DNA from: Nitrospira sp. CR1.3
GTDB lineage: Bacteria; Nitrospirota; Nitrospiria; Nitrospirales; Nitrospiraceae
NCBI GenBank assembly: GCA_014055525.1
Contig: WIAH01000010.1
Coordinates: 79,844 to 143,843, forward strand
Direction: 5' to 3'
DNA: 64,000 nt
Shown: positions 44,123 through 53,515 of the stretch, in pieces
Layout of the letters: the number at the start of each line of letters is the position of its first letter
Position numbering within the stretch: the first letter of the stretch is position 1
Notes under the pieces: model-generated
What the model saw: only the letters and a program-made list of their open reading frames with translations
Database searches by the model: none
What the model was told of the DNA's origin: nothing
Translations under genes and position numbers: made by a program

Positions 44123-45565
44123 TCAGGCGGGCGAAAACTGATCACCGATTCTGTTGCGCCGTCGTGCGACGCCGCTGTCATGAGCGGCTGCCCCGACGGC
44201 CTTGGCCACTCGAGGAACGACTTCCTTGTCGAAGACGCTCGGGATAATGTAGTCCTCGCTCAAGGTGGACCGTGGAATCGCTTCGGCCAGGGCCTTGGCC
44301 GCGGCCAGTTTCATCGGCTCATTGATTGCCACAGCTTGCACATCCAGCGCGCCCCTGAATATTCCGGGAAATGCCAGGGCATTGTTGATCTGGTTGGGGA
44401 AGTCTGATCGCCCGGTCGCGAAAATGCGGCAATGAGAGGCGGCGAGTTCCGGCGGCACTTCCGGGTCGGGATTTGCCATGGCAAAGACGACTCGCTCCGG
44501 CGCCATCAGATCAAGATCTTCCGCCCGGAGCAGGTGGCCGACGGAGAGGCCGATAAATACATCGGCCTTCTTGAGAGCATCGCGCAAGCTTCCAGCCGGT
44601 CGGTCCGGCGTCAAACAGGACGTCAAATCTGCGCGGCAGGCGCGCAGGGTTTCGCCGTCACCCTGCAGAATGATGCCCGCTCTGTCGCACCCCAGCAGAT
44701 GGGATACACCCGCGGCAAGCAACATGCGGCAGCAGGCGGTGCCGGCCGCCCCGAGCCCATTGACTACCACGCGGACATCAGCGATCTGCTTGCCGACGAC
44801 GGCAAGCGCATTCGTCAACGCGGCCAAGATCACCACTGCGGTTCCGTGTTGATCATCGTGCATCAGGGGGATGCTAAGGGAAGCCTTCAGGCGCCGCTCG
44901 ATTTCAAAACAGCGGGGCGCGCTGATATCTTCGAGGTTAATGGCCCCGAACCCCGGGGCGATGGCTTGGACCGCACGAACGATCTCCTCTGTATCCTGGG
45001 TATTCAGACAGATGGGCCAGGCATCGATCCCGGCCAACTCCCGAAACAACATGGCCTTGCCTTCCATGACGGGAAGCGCCGCTTCAGGTCCGAGATTGCC
45101 GAGTCCAAGAACAGCCGATCCGTCCGTCACGACCGCCACGCTGTTGCTCTTGGTCGTGAAGGCGTAGGCTTTGGATTTGTCCTTGGCAATCGCCTGCGAA
45201 ACCCGTCCGACACCGGGGGTGTAGACCATCGAGAGCACGTTGCGCGTGTTGACCGGCATCTTGCTCTGTACGTGAATCTTCCCTCCGAGATGCATGAGAA
45301 AGATTCGGTCTGACGCGGATAGGACTTTGACGTCGGGAAGCGCCCCGAGCCGCAAGAGCACATGCTCGCCATGCGCCTCGTCGCGGACGTCGAAGGTGAC
45401 ATCTCGAACCATGTGCCCCGCTGTGGCTGAGACGATATCGACTGCCCCCAAATTCGCTCCTTCCATCGCTAAAACCGCCGCGACATTCGCGAACATGCCG
45501 GGCTTGTTGGCCAGTTCCAGGCGAACGGTCAGCCGATAGTTGGAGTACGGACCAATATCGTTCAT
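44123..45565 (-). CDS. NAD(P)-dependent malic enzyme with N-terminal ACT domain
   Basis: A 480-residue enzyme that decarboxylates malate to pyruvate. Residues 8-85 form an ACT-like ligand-binding domain (NYRLTVRLELANKPGMFANVAAVL), suggesting allosteric control by a small molecule. The malic-enzyme core follows: SMVYTPGVGRVS with the catalytic Tyr, TDGSAVLGLGNLGP, the metal-binding NLEDISAPRCF and HDDQHGTAVV, and NAD-binding VNGLGAAGTACC. The short bacterial type is usually about 390-430 residues without ACT. The gene is divergent from the 1225-residue fusion. Confidence 0.93.
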   Translation of the reverse strand: MNDIGPYSNYRLTVRLELANKPGMFANVAAVLAMEGANLGAVDIVSATAGHMVRDVTFDVRDEAHGEHVLLRLGALPDVKVLSASDRIFLMHLGGKIHVQSKMPVNTRNVLSMVYTPGVGRVSQAIAKDKSKAYAFTTKSNSVAVVTDGSAVLGLGNLGPEAALPVMEGKAMLFRELAGIDAWPICLNTQDTEEIVRAVQAIAPGFGAINLEDISAPRCFEIERRLKASLSIPLMHDDQHGTAVVILAALTNALAVVGKQIADVRVVVNGLGAAGTACCRMLLAAGVSHLLGCDRAGIILQGDGETLRACRADLTSCLTPDRPAGSLRDALKKADVFIGLSVGHLLRAEDLDLMAPERVVFAMANPDPEVPPELAASHCRIFATGRSDFPNQINNALAFPGIFRGALDVQAVAINEPMKLAAAKALAEAIPRSTLSEDYIIPSVFDKEVVPRVAKAVGAAAHDSGVARRRNRIGDQFSPA

Positions 45566-45689
45566 GGGAATATCAAAGTGTGAAGTTCTACGTTAAGGAT
45601 ACCACAGAACTGATTGCTTAGATATTGATCGCGCCGCCTTCGCCTTTGCTTCATTGATCCTTGTTTCCGCGGAATGCTAAGGTGACGCG

Positions 45690-48600
45690 ATGTCGTCCCC
45701 GCCACGCGCCGCCAATCGCCTGATCCACGAAACCAGTCCCTACCTGCTTCAACATGCCTACAATCCGGTGGACTGGTATCCCTGGGGACCGGATGCTCTT
45801 GCGCTCGCGAAAAAGCAGAACCGACCGATCCTGCTGTCGATCGGCTACTCGGCCTGTCATTGGTGTCATGTCATGGAGCGGGAGTCGTTTGAAAACGAGT
45901 CGATTGCGGCCCTGATGAACCGTCACTTCGTCTGCATCAAAGTCGATCGGGAGGAACGCCCCGATCTGGATGAAATTTACATGCAGGCGACCGTCACGCT
46001 CAATCGCGGGCAAGGCGGCTGGCCGATGACCGTGTTTTTGACTCCGGAACAACAGCCATTCTTCGCCGGCACGTACTTTCCTCCCGACGATCGATGGGGC
46101 CGTCCGGGGTTTCCAAGCCTGCTCAAGAAGATCGCCGAAGTGTGGAAGAACGATTCGACCGGTCTTCGAAATCAGGCGAAGGACTTGACTGAGCGGCTGA
46201 AGAACGGGTGGCAGATTCCCCTCCCCGTATCCATCGGCGACACAGCTCTTGACGAGGCCGTGTCCGAGTTCGGCGGAGAATTCGACGAGCGTTACGGAGG
46301 GTTCGGCTCGGCGCCCAAATTCCCTCCGTCGGCCGGACTCTCCTTACTGCTTCGCTGTCACCGTCGATCAGGGGATTCGAAAGCCTTGAAAATGGTCACC
46401 AGGACGCTCGACGCCATGGCAGCCGGCGGTCTCTACGATCACATCGGCGGGGGTTTCGCGCGGTACTCGACGGACGAACGATGGCTCGTGCCCCACTTCG
46501 AAAAGATGCTCTACGACAATGCCCTACTCGCTCGGACCTATCTCGAAGCCTTTCAGGTCACCCGACAGTCTTCCTATCGTCAGGTCGTTTCAGAGGTGCT
46601 CGATTACATTCTTCGGGAGATGACCGACCCGCAGGGCGGTTTCTATTCTTCGACGGACGCCGATTCGGAAGGAGTCGAGGGAAAGTTCTTCGTATGGACG
46701 CCGGCCGAGGTACGGGCTGCCCTCCGACACGAGGAGGACGCGCGGCGTGCCTGCGGCTGCTACGACATTACGGACCAAGGCAACTGGGAGCGCCACAGCA
46801 TTCCCAATCGATTGAAGCCTTTGGAGACAGTGGCGAAAGAACTTGATGTCACGGTCGACGAACTTCGCGAAACCATGAACCGGACCCGTCCGCTCCTCTA
46901 TGAAGCCAGGAAGCAACGAATCCCGCCTGGCCTCGATGACAAGGTAATTACCGCCTGGAACGGCATGATGATCGGCACCCTGGCGGAAGCGGGCCGCGTG
47001 CTTGGAATCGACCGATACGCGGCAGCCGCACGTCGCGCCGCCGACTTCCTGCTCTCGACCCATCGCACAGTTTCAGGCGCATTGCTGCGAACCTCCCGCG
47101 GTGGTCATGCTCATCTTGACGCGGTCCTGGAAGACTACGCCTACCTCGGAGACGGCCTCGTTGATCTCTACGAAGCTTGTGGAGCGGAACTCTACCTCTC
47201 GACCGCGCGCAATCTCGGCGAGCGGCTGATCGAGTCCTTCCAGGACCGCGACTGCGGAGGCTTCTTTACCACCGCGCGCGAACACGAGACCTTGATCGTC
47301 CGTGCCCGTGAAGGAGCGGACGGCGCCATCCCCAGCGGCAACGCGGTGGCAGCTTTCATGCTGGCCAGGCTCTCATTTCATTACGACCGCCGGGATTTCC
47401 GGGATTCGGCGATTGCGGCGGTCCGGGCCTACGGCAAGCAGATCGCACGCTATCCAAAAGCCTTTGCCAAGAGTCTCGCCGTCCTCGATTTCCTGACAGA
47501 GGGCCCGATTGAACTGGCGCTGGTCGGACCGGAAAGTGACCCTGACTTGATGATGCTGCAGCAGGCCATTCGAGAAACATATCTGCCCAATCGTATCCTG
47601 GCCACGACATTCCAGACGGACGGGAAGACATGGCACCCGTTGTTGTCCGGCAAGACCCCCGTGGACGGGAAGCCCGCGTTGTACATCTGCCGCAATTTCT
47701 CCTGTCAGCAACCGCTCACCGACCCCCGAGAAGCGGCCGACGCTCTCAGTTCGGCCAAGAACTCTGGGAAGCGGCCCCCGGAAGGGCGACTCTTGACGGG
47801 ACAAGCGCTGTCCGGGTTCGCGACCGCGGAAGGAACGGCTCGTTATGCCTCTCGGCTAGTCAATCAACCAAGATCTTCGGGCAGTCTTGAGCATGGTTAT
47901 CTCACATTAGGCGCGACGGATCTCACGGTTTCAAAACTGGGATTCGGCTGCTACCGCATCGATGCCAGCGATCCGGAATTCAGCGCCGCCCTGATCAAAG
48001 CGTTGAAGGAAGGCGTGAATCTTGTCGATACCTCGACGAATTATATGGAGGGCGACAGTGAACGAGTGGTCGGATCCACCTTGCGGCACTTGATCGCCGA
48101 GAAGATTCTAGCGCGTGACGAAGTCATTGTCGTTTCGAAGATCGGCTATGTTCAGGGGGAGAACTTGAAACAAGCGGAGGCCCGAGAAAAATCGGGAAGG
48201 CCCTATCCGGACATGGTCAAATACGGCGAAGGCCTCTGGCACTGCGTCCATCCGGAATTTCTCGCCGATCAGCTTGCGGCCTCGCTCGATCGTTTGGGAT
48301 TGGACACGTTGGACGTCTGCCTGCTCCACAATCCCGAATACTTCCTCGCTGAAGCAGCCCGCCGGGGAGGGGCGAAAGTCGACGAGCAGCGCGACAGGTT
48401 TTATCACCGAATGGAGCAGGCCTTTTCGTATTTTGAATCGCAGGTGGCGGCCGGTCGAATCCGTTGGTACGGCGTGTCCTCCAATACGGTGACAGCTCCT
48501 GCTTCGGATGCCGAGGCGACCTCGCTATTTCATTTTCTCGACGCGGCGACAAGGGCGGCGGCATCGCAGAGACCAGCTCACCATCACTTTGCCCTGCTGC

Positions 48601-49367
48601 AATGCCCGATGAACCTGTTCGAATCCGGCGCGCTGATCACGCGCAACACCGGCGTCGAACAGCAGGACACGGTCCTTGAGCTGGCGCAACGAGAGCACCT
48701 CGCGGTGCTCGTTAATCGCCCGCTGAACGCGATGCCCGGGGTGAATGGCGGGATGATACGGCTCGCGGATTTTCCCTTCGAAGCCGATCAGGTGAACATT
48801 GATGCGCAGCTGAGCGTCGTGCAACAACTGGAACAGGAGTATCGCACAACGCTGGCGCCCTCGATTCCCAACAGCGGACAAGGTACAGCCCCGGCGGAGT
48901 TCTTCAATTGGGGCACCGAGCTCACGGGTATTCAGGCTCGCGTTCAAGGATTGGAGCACTGGGAACAGATCGAACGCCAAATGATTGCGCCGCACATAAA
49001 TCAGGTGCTGCAATCGGTCCCTCGTCTTGTGACAGGAAAGACGGCCGAGCAATGGGAATCGTGGCGGGATCGCTATCTTCCGGAGTTGCTGACCCTCCTC
49101 CGCAGCTTCAGGCTGGAGGCGACGGAAAGGAGCCGGCTACGCACCGCTCGTGTTGCAGCGGCCATTAATCCGCTTCTCCCGGATGAGAGGCGCAGGGAAT
49201 CACTGTCCAGAAAGGCGCTCTGGATCCTCGCGAGCACGCCGGGAGTCACCTGTGTCTTGAACGGCATGCGATCGAGGAGCTATGTCGAGGACTCACTCGG
49301 CGTGCTCGCATGGAAGGGACTGACGGAAGTGAAACGGATCTACGAGGAGGTCGAGAACAAAGGTTGA
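45690..49367 (+). CDS. Fusion of a DUF255/YyaL-type thioredoxin-like protein with an aldo/keto reductase
   Basis: One uninterrupted 1225-residue frame. Residues 1-160 are the DUF255 thioredoxin-like domain ([22 protein letters not shown], with CHWC in SACHWCHVM). Residues 170-700 form the (alpha/alpha)6-barrel typical of the YyaL/spermatogenesis-associated protein 20 family. After a linker, residues about 735-1225 are an aldo/keto reductase: [21 protein letters not shown] with its catalytic Tyr, VVSKIGY and LLHNPEYF. Substrates are unknown for both halves. There is no signal peptide. The start has AAGGTGA 6 bases upstream. It converges with the ATPase gene of the exopolysaccharide locus. Confidence 0.9.
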   Translation: MSSPPRAANRLIHETSPYLLQHAYNPVDWYPWGPDALALAKKQNRPILLSIGYSACHWCHVMERESFENESIAALMNRHFVCIKVDREERPDLDEIYMQATVTLNRGQGGWPMTVFLTPEQQPFFAGTYFPPDDRWGRPGFPSLLKKIAEVWKNDSTGLRNQAKDLTERLKNGWQIPLPVSIGDTALDEAVSEFGGEFDERYGGFGSAPKFPPSAGLSLLLRCHRRSGDSKALKMVTRTLDAMAAGGLYDHIGGGFARYSTDERWLVPHFEKMLYDNALLARTYLEAFQVTRQSSYRQVVSEVLDYILREMTDPQGGFYSSTDADSEGVEGKFFVWTPAEVRAALRHEEDARRACGCYDITDQGNWERHSIPNRLKPLETVAKELDVTVDELRETMNRTRPLLYEARKQRIPPGLDDKVITAWNGMMIGTLAEAGRVLGIDRYAAAARRAADFLLSTHRTVSGALLRTSRGGHAHLDAVLEDYAYLGDGLVDLYEACGAELYLSTARNLGERLIESFQDRDCGGFFTTAREHETLIVRAREGADGAIPSGNAVAAFMLARLSFHYDRRDFRDSAIAAVRAYGKQIARYPKAFAKSLAVLDFLTEGPIELALVGPESDPDLMMLQQAIRETYLPNRILATTFQTDGKTWHPLLSGKTPVDGKPALYICRNFSCQQPLTDPREAADALSSAKNSGKRPPEGRLLTGQALSGFATAEGTARYASRLVNQPRSSGSLEHGYLTLGATDLTVSKLGFGCYRIDASDPEFSAALIKALKEGVNLVDTSTNYMEGDSERVVGSTLRHLIAEKILARDEVIVVSKIGYVQGENLKQAEAREKSGRPYPDMVKYGEGLWHCVHPEFLADQLAASLDRLGLDTLDVCLLHNPEYFLAEAARRGGAKVDEQRDRFYHRMEQAFSYFESQVAAGRIRWYGVSSNTVTAPASDAEATSLFHFLDAATRAAASQRPAHHHFALLQCPMNLFESGALITRNTGVEQQDTVLELAQREHLAVLVNRPLNAMPGVNGGMIRLADFPFEADQVNIDAQLSVVQQLEQEYRTTLAPSIPNSGQGTAPAEFFNWGTELTGIQARVQGLEHWEQIERQMIAPHINQVLQSVPRLVTGKTAEQWESWRDRYLPELLTLLRSFRLEATERSRLRTARVAAAINPLLPDERRRESLSRKALWILASTPGVTCVLNGMRSRSYVEDSLGVLAWKGLTEVKRIYEEVENKG

Positions 49368-49415
49368 GGTCAAGGTTGAGCTTCTGAACCTGACCCTCAG
49401 CCTCAACCTTAACCT
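49361..49415. repeat. Imperfect inverted repeat built of hexamers, copy 1
   Basis: Arms 49361-49380 and 49396-49415 match over 20 positions with two mismatches and two G-U pairs, around a 15-base loop. The left arm is GGTTGA-GGTCAA-GGTTGA; the right side runs CTGAAC, CTGACC, CTCAGC, CTCAAC, CTTAAC. It overlaps the stop of the fusion gene and is followed by TGTTTTACTT, so it may end transcription of that gene. A related copy lies at 50844-50886. Confidence 0.7.
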
Positions 49416-49424
49416 GTATCTGTT

Positions 49425-50828
49425 TTACTTGTGGCTCCCGATCAAACGCTGAAGGTTCTCAATGGCGCCGTCAAACCACGAACCGTTTGCCTCAACCGGC
49501 CGCTTGCCGTTTCCCTGATGCTTCGGCTTCGCCGTGAGGTCCTTGGCCCGAAAGGCCGCATCCTTGAAATGCGGGTTCACTTGAACGATGCGTCGATAGA
49601 AGGTGGCCGCCTCGCCTGTCTGTCCCGCAGATTCGAGCGTCCTGGCGAGAAAATATTGGACATCGAGCACTTCCTTTCTTGGCGCAGATTGATCCTGCAG
49701 CGCGGTGCGGAATGCCTGGATGGCCGATTGCGCGTCTCCCATCGTCTTGTAACAGAGCCCCATCTGGGCATGAGCCCGCAGCCAATAGAACGGACTCTCC
49801 GCCGCCCGCTCGAACATTTCAACCGCCCGATCCAATCGCCCTTCCTTCTTCAGTTCCACGCCTTCGTCGTAGAAGCTGCTCGGCGAACCCTCCTGTTCCA
49901 AGACGGCGGATTTCCCGCTCAACTTTTCCTGCGCTGATGCGGGAGGAGGCATATCGATCTCGGTCGTATCTTCACGAGCGCCGGCCAAGGTGATGAGATC
50001 CTCCTTGCCCGCCAGCGGGAGAATTCCCCCTTTACTCCGATCAAGAGCGGCCTGGGCCACAATTTTTGACGTGATCACTTTCGCCTGCTCCGCAAAACCG
50101 TAGGTTAACGTGATGTCGCACACCTGATTGATCAGGCGTGGATTGCCTCGCGTCAACCGATGGACCAACGCGCAGGCCTTATTCGTGAAAAGGGAAGGAT
50201 GTCCGCCGGCGATCTGCAACCGATGTCGGATGCAATTCGCCGTATCGACATCCGTAAGAGGCTCAAGGTGATAATCGGCGACGATGCGCTGGGCGAACTG
50301 CGTCATGTCGATCCGCTGCAGCAGGGTGTGGAGATCGGGCTGTCCGGAGAGGATGATCTGGAGCTTTAATGTCTTCCCGTCATTGAGGTTGGACAGGAGC
50401 CGGAGCTCTTCCAGCAGCTCGGCGCCGAGACTCTGGGCCTCGTCGATGATCAGGATCACGCGCCTGTGCTGCCGGGCCTCGCGATTCAGAAACTCCGAGA
50501 AGGTGTGGTAGGCCTCGACCGGGTCCAATTGCTTCTGGCACAACCCGAGAGACAGAAGAATCCACGGCAATAAATGTTCGACATCATAACGCGCATTCGT
50601 CACCAGACCGAGCGCGTGTTTGCCGCGATGTTCGGCCACGAGTTTTTGCAGAAGGGATGTCTTGCCCATCCCCGGGTCGCCGGTCAGTACGATGAACGGC
50701 GCCTGACTGAGCAGACCGTACTCCAGCAAGCTGTACGCCGCCCTATGAGTCGAGCCCGCATAGAGAAAATCGCTGTCGGGCAACAACGCGAAAGGCTTCG
50801 TCCGAAGATTGTAGAAGGATTCGTACAT
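49425..50828 (-). CDS. ExeA-like ATPase of the exosortase/EPS locus with C-terminal TPR region
   Basis: A 467-residue protein. Residues 1-265 are the AAA-type ATPase found beside exosortase A systems: MYESFYNLRTKPFALLPDSDFLY, Walker A TGDPGMGKTSL near residue 49 and Walker B ILIIDEAQ near 125. A linker and then about three TPR units (for example LRAHAQMGLCYKTMGDAQSAIQAFRTAL, seen in part in RAHAQMGLCYKTMGD) fill about 325-435. The role is inferred to be driving or regulating surface polysaccharide or protein export. It is the last gene of the minus-strand locus, flanked by two related hairpin repeats. Confidence 0.9.
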   Translation of the reverse strand: MYESFYNLRTKPFALLPDSDFLYAGSTHRAAYSLLEYGLLSQAPFIVLTGDPGMGKTSLLQKLVAEHRGKHALGLVTNARYDVEHLLPWILLSLGLCQKQLDPVEAYHTFSEFLNREARQHRRVILIIDEAQSLGAELLEELRLLSNLNDGKTLKLQIILSGQPDLHTLLQRIDMTQFAQRIVADYHLEPLTDVDTANCIRHRLQIAGGHPSLFTNKACALVHRLTRGNPRLINQVCDITLTYGFAEQAKVITSKIVAQAALDRSKGGILPLAGKEDLITLAGAREDTTEIDMPPPASAQEKLSGKSAVLEQEGSPSSFYDEGVELKKEGRLDRAVEMFERAAESPFYWLRAHAQMGLCYKTMGDAQSAIQAFRTALQDQSAPRKEVLDVQYFLARTLESAGQTGEAATFYRRIVQVNPHFKDAAFRAKDLTAKPKHQGNGKRPVEANGSWFDGAIENLQRLIGSHK

Positions 50829-50843
50829 CGAGAATCTTACCTC

Positions 50844-50886
50844 AGGTTGAGGTTGAGCATCCGAACCTTGGCCTGAACCTTAACCT
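50844..50886. repeat. Imperfect inverted repeat built of hexamers, copy 2
   Basis: Arms AGGTTGAGGTTGAG (50844-50857) and its imperfect complement (50873-50886, CTTAACCT end) enclose a 15-base loop that is about two-thirds identical to the loop of copy 1 at 49381-49395. It fills most of the 64-bp gap between the kinase gene and the ATPase gene. Confidence 0.65.
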
Positions 50887-50892
50887 TTCCCA

Positions 50893-51720
50893 TTACTGCT
50901 CCAGCAGCTTCCTCATGCTCGCGGGAGTTGCGGCCATCTTACCGGCTTTGTTCAGCACGGTCCCCAGAATGGGACGGGATTCCTTTACCAGTAGAAGCGA
51001 CCGCCGCAGTTCTTCATCCGTCGTTTTTCCCTCCTCAACCACCAGCAGAAGCGCGTCCGTATAGGGAGAGAAGGCCAGCACATCCGCCGTGTGCAGTAGC
51101 GGCGGAAGATCGAAAATCACGATTCGGGACGGGTAGCGATGCTTGAATTCCTCGACAAGCGCCAGCATTTTCGGCGACGTCAGCACCTCGGTCGAATTGG
51201 GAATCGAGCGTCCTCCGGGAAGGAGAATAAATCGGCCGATCCCGGGATGGATCAAGAGATTTTCCACCGGTGTATCGTCCAGAAGAAAATCCGCGAGACC
51301 AGGGCAATCACTCAGTCCGAAGGCTTCATGGATGCTGGGGCTGCGTAGATTGGCATCGACGAGCAGGACGGTCTGAGTGACTTCCATTGCGAGACTGACG
51401 GCAAGATTGACGGCAATTAACGTCTTGCCCTCCCTGTACCCCGGGCTGGTTACTCCCACGACATTCCAACTATTTTCCCTCAGTCGGCGCATCACCTGGG
51501 TCCTCAAGATCTTGAACGCATCGACGAACGGGCCTTTGTCGTAGGCGGCCATCACGCGGCGGTGGCGAAGCACGGAAGCAGGAATATCCATCGATTTCGT
51601 CTGTGTATACACGATCGGCGCGGGCGAGCTGTGACGGCTTGTCCGTCCGTATGAGGACGAAGCCCCGTTCCTTCCATGCTGCTCCTTGTACATCTGAAGA
51701 GCGGTGCGCAACCGGTCCAT
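50893..51720 (-). CDS. CpsD/CapB-type tyrosine kinase of the exopolysaccharide locus
   Basis: A 275-residue cytoplasmic P-loop protein, the kinase partner of the Wzz/GumC protein encoded just upstream. The Walker A' region is SPGYREGKTLIAVNLA near residue 90, Walker A'-type VLLVDANLRSP near 118 and Walker B IVIFDLPPLL near 200. The N-terminal 60 residues are disordered, Ser- and Arg-rich with several Tyr. No Tyr-rich tail is present at the C-terminus, unlike many BY-kinases, so autophosphorylation is not assured. It lies 15 bp after the chain-length gene. Confidence 0.88.
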   Translation of the reverse strand: MDRLRTALQMYKEQHGRNGASSSYGRTSRHSSPAPIVYTQTKSMDIPASVLRHRRVMAAYDKGPFVDAFKILRTQVMRRLRENSWNVVGVTSPGYREGKTLIAVNLAVSLAMEVTQTVLLVDANLRSPSIHEAFGLSDCPGLADFLLDDTPVENLLIHPGIGRFILLPGGRSIPNSTEVLTSPKMLALVEEFKHRYPSRIVIFDLPPLLHTADVLAFSPYTDALLLVVEEGKTTDEELRRSLLLVKESRPILGTVLNKAGKMAATPASMRKLLEQ

Positions 51721-51735
51721 CGGATTGTCCTCCTG

Positions 51736-53505
51736 CTAATCCACGCCCAATCGCCTCATCGCCGCATACCACAACACATCCAACGGGAGAATGAAGATAT
51801 GGATGACCCAGAGGAGCATGACGAGCCCACCCGCTCCGGCCCCCTTGACCAGACGACGATACGTGACGGCTTTCCGTAGGTCATCCTCATTCGGCATGAA
51901 GGGAATCACAGCCAGCGGAAACAACTGCGTCAGCTGCGCGACCTGTTCAGGGGTACGAATCGAATGATCGAGGTTCTCCGCGGCGAGACCGGAGCCGACG
52001 CCGCCTCCGACCGCCAGAATAAATCCCAACAGCACGATGGCAAAGCGATTGGGCTTATCCGGTTTTTCCGGCAAGCTCGGTGGATCGATCAAGGAAAACC
52101 GCTCGCCTTTGCGCTGCACTTCCAGACCTTCCGACACCTTGGCTTCCAGCAGCCGCGAACGGATATCTTGATACTTCTGGGCCGAGGTATCGCGATCGCG
52201 TGTCAGAGTGAGATAGTTCGGCTCCAATTCGGGCGTCCGTTCCAACCGAGTCGCGTAGTCCTGAAGCCGCCGCTTCACATCCATGCGGGTTTTGCGGATC
52301 GCTTCCAGCGACGTCGTTGCCGAGTTGAGCTGAGCCTGAAGATTGATGTAGGCGGGGTTTTCCGGTCGTGGCGCCGGATTCCTGCGCGAATCGGTTCTCA
52401 ACCGGCGAACTTCCTGTTCCAGGCCCTCGATCTTTCGGCGGCCCTGGACCACATCCGGATGCTCATTTCCCAAACGCTCCGAGGCGGTTGCAACGGTGGC
52501 CCGCGCGGCCATAAGCGCCTTCGCGGTCTCCTCGGCTTCCGGACGATGACCGGTCTCCTTCGCCAGCGCCTCAATTTCCTGCTTCATTTTCAGCATGTCG
52601 GGATGGTCGGGAGACAGGTTGGCGGACGCCCCCGCGTATTCGGCACGCAACGCCCGCAACCGTTCCGCCGCATCCAGTATCCGCTCGCCGGTAACCGATA
52701 TGATCGGCGTGTGCGGCTTGATCGTGGCCAGTTCTCCCTCAAGATAACTCTTTCGTTCCTCCAAACCGCGGATCTGTTGATCGATGTCCATCAGCTCCCG
52801 GTCGGCCTGATTCATCAGTTGCTGGTTGAGCGACATCAGTTCCGGAAGCGCGCCCTTCGCCCGCTGTTTGAATCCGGCGATCTTGTCGTCGACTTCTCCG
52901 ATATGCCTGGCCAGACTTTCCGCCTCCTGCTGGAGAAAAGCCGTGGCCTCCTGCGCCTGCCGTTCACGGCTTTTCAAGTTCTCTCCCAGAAACAGACTGG
53001 TCAACTCATTGGCCACCTTCTGGGCCAGATCTGGCGAATGGCTTTCATAGGCCACCGTGAACGCGATCGTCGCCTTGGTGGGATGCTGGGTCCGCCGATC
53101 CACCACGTCTGCGCTGATGACTTCGACTTCGATGTCCTTGACGAATCGTTTGACGACGTCTTCGACCGGGCTGCTCTTACGAAGATCCTGGTAGAGCCCG
53201 TACTGCTCGACGACTTTCCATAATGTGGAGCGGCTCATCACTTGCTGCTTGATCGTCTCGATCCGTTGATCCGCATAGCTCGTAATGGTAGAGCGGACCA
53301 GATCCGATGGAATCTCCTGCTCCTCGATCAGGATCGTCGATGTGGACTTGTAGGTCGGTGGCCAGAGGAACGCGGCGGCAAGACTCAGCCCGAAGAGGAT
53401 GCCTCCCGCAAGGAGTATCACCTTTCGTCGTCGACGGACAATCGCCAGATGTTCCTGGAGGCCTGGCGTCGCGAGTGAACGATGCGGACGATGAGCAGTG
53501 TTCAT
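51736..53505 (-). CDS. Wzz/GumC-family polysaccharide chain-length determinant
   Basis: A 589-residue inner-membrane protein that sets polymer length and works with the outer-membrane exporter. A membrane span lies near residues 33-53 (VILLAGGILFGLSLAAAFLW), then the Wzz domain, then a long periplasmic coiled coil (about 170-430). The proline-rich PPSLPEKPDKPN motif precedes the second span near 490 (FAIVLLGFILAVGGGVGSGL), and a third hydrophobic segment ends the protein (GGLVMLLWVIHIFIL). It matches the exosortase-associated chain-length proteins. It is followed by the kinase gene. Confidence 0.92.
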   Translation of the reverse strand: MNTAHRPHRSLATPGLQEHLAIVRRRRKVILLAGGILFGLSLAAAFLWPPTYKSTSTILIEEQEIPSDLVRSTITSYADQRIETIKQQVMSRSTLWKVVEQYGLYQDLRKSSPVEDVVKRFVKDIEVEVISADVVDRRTQHPTKATIAFTVAYESHSPDLAQKVANELTSLFLGENLKSRERQAQEATAFLQQEAESLARHIGEVDDKIAGFKQRAKGALPELMSLNQQLMNQADRELMDIDQQIRGLEERKSYLEGELATIKPHTPIISVTGERILDAAERLRALRAEYAGASANLSPDHPDMLKMKQEIEALAKETGHRPEAEETAKALMAARATVATASERLGNEHPDVVQGRRKIEGLEQEVRRLRTDSRRNPAPRPENPAYINLQAQLNSATTSLEAIRKTRMDVKRRLQDYATRLERTPELEPNYLTLTRDRDTSAQKYQDIRSRLLEAKVSEGLEVQRKGERFSLIDPPSLPEKPDKPNRFAIVLLGFILAVGGGVGSGLAAENLDHSIRTPEQVAQLTQLFPLAVIPFMPNEDDLRKAVTYRRLVKGAGAGGLVMLLWVIHIFILPLDVLWYAAMRRLGVD

Positions 53506-53515
53506 ATGCAGCCTG

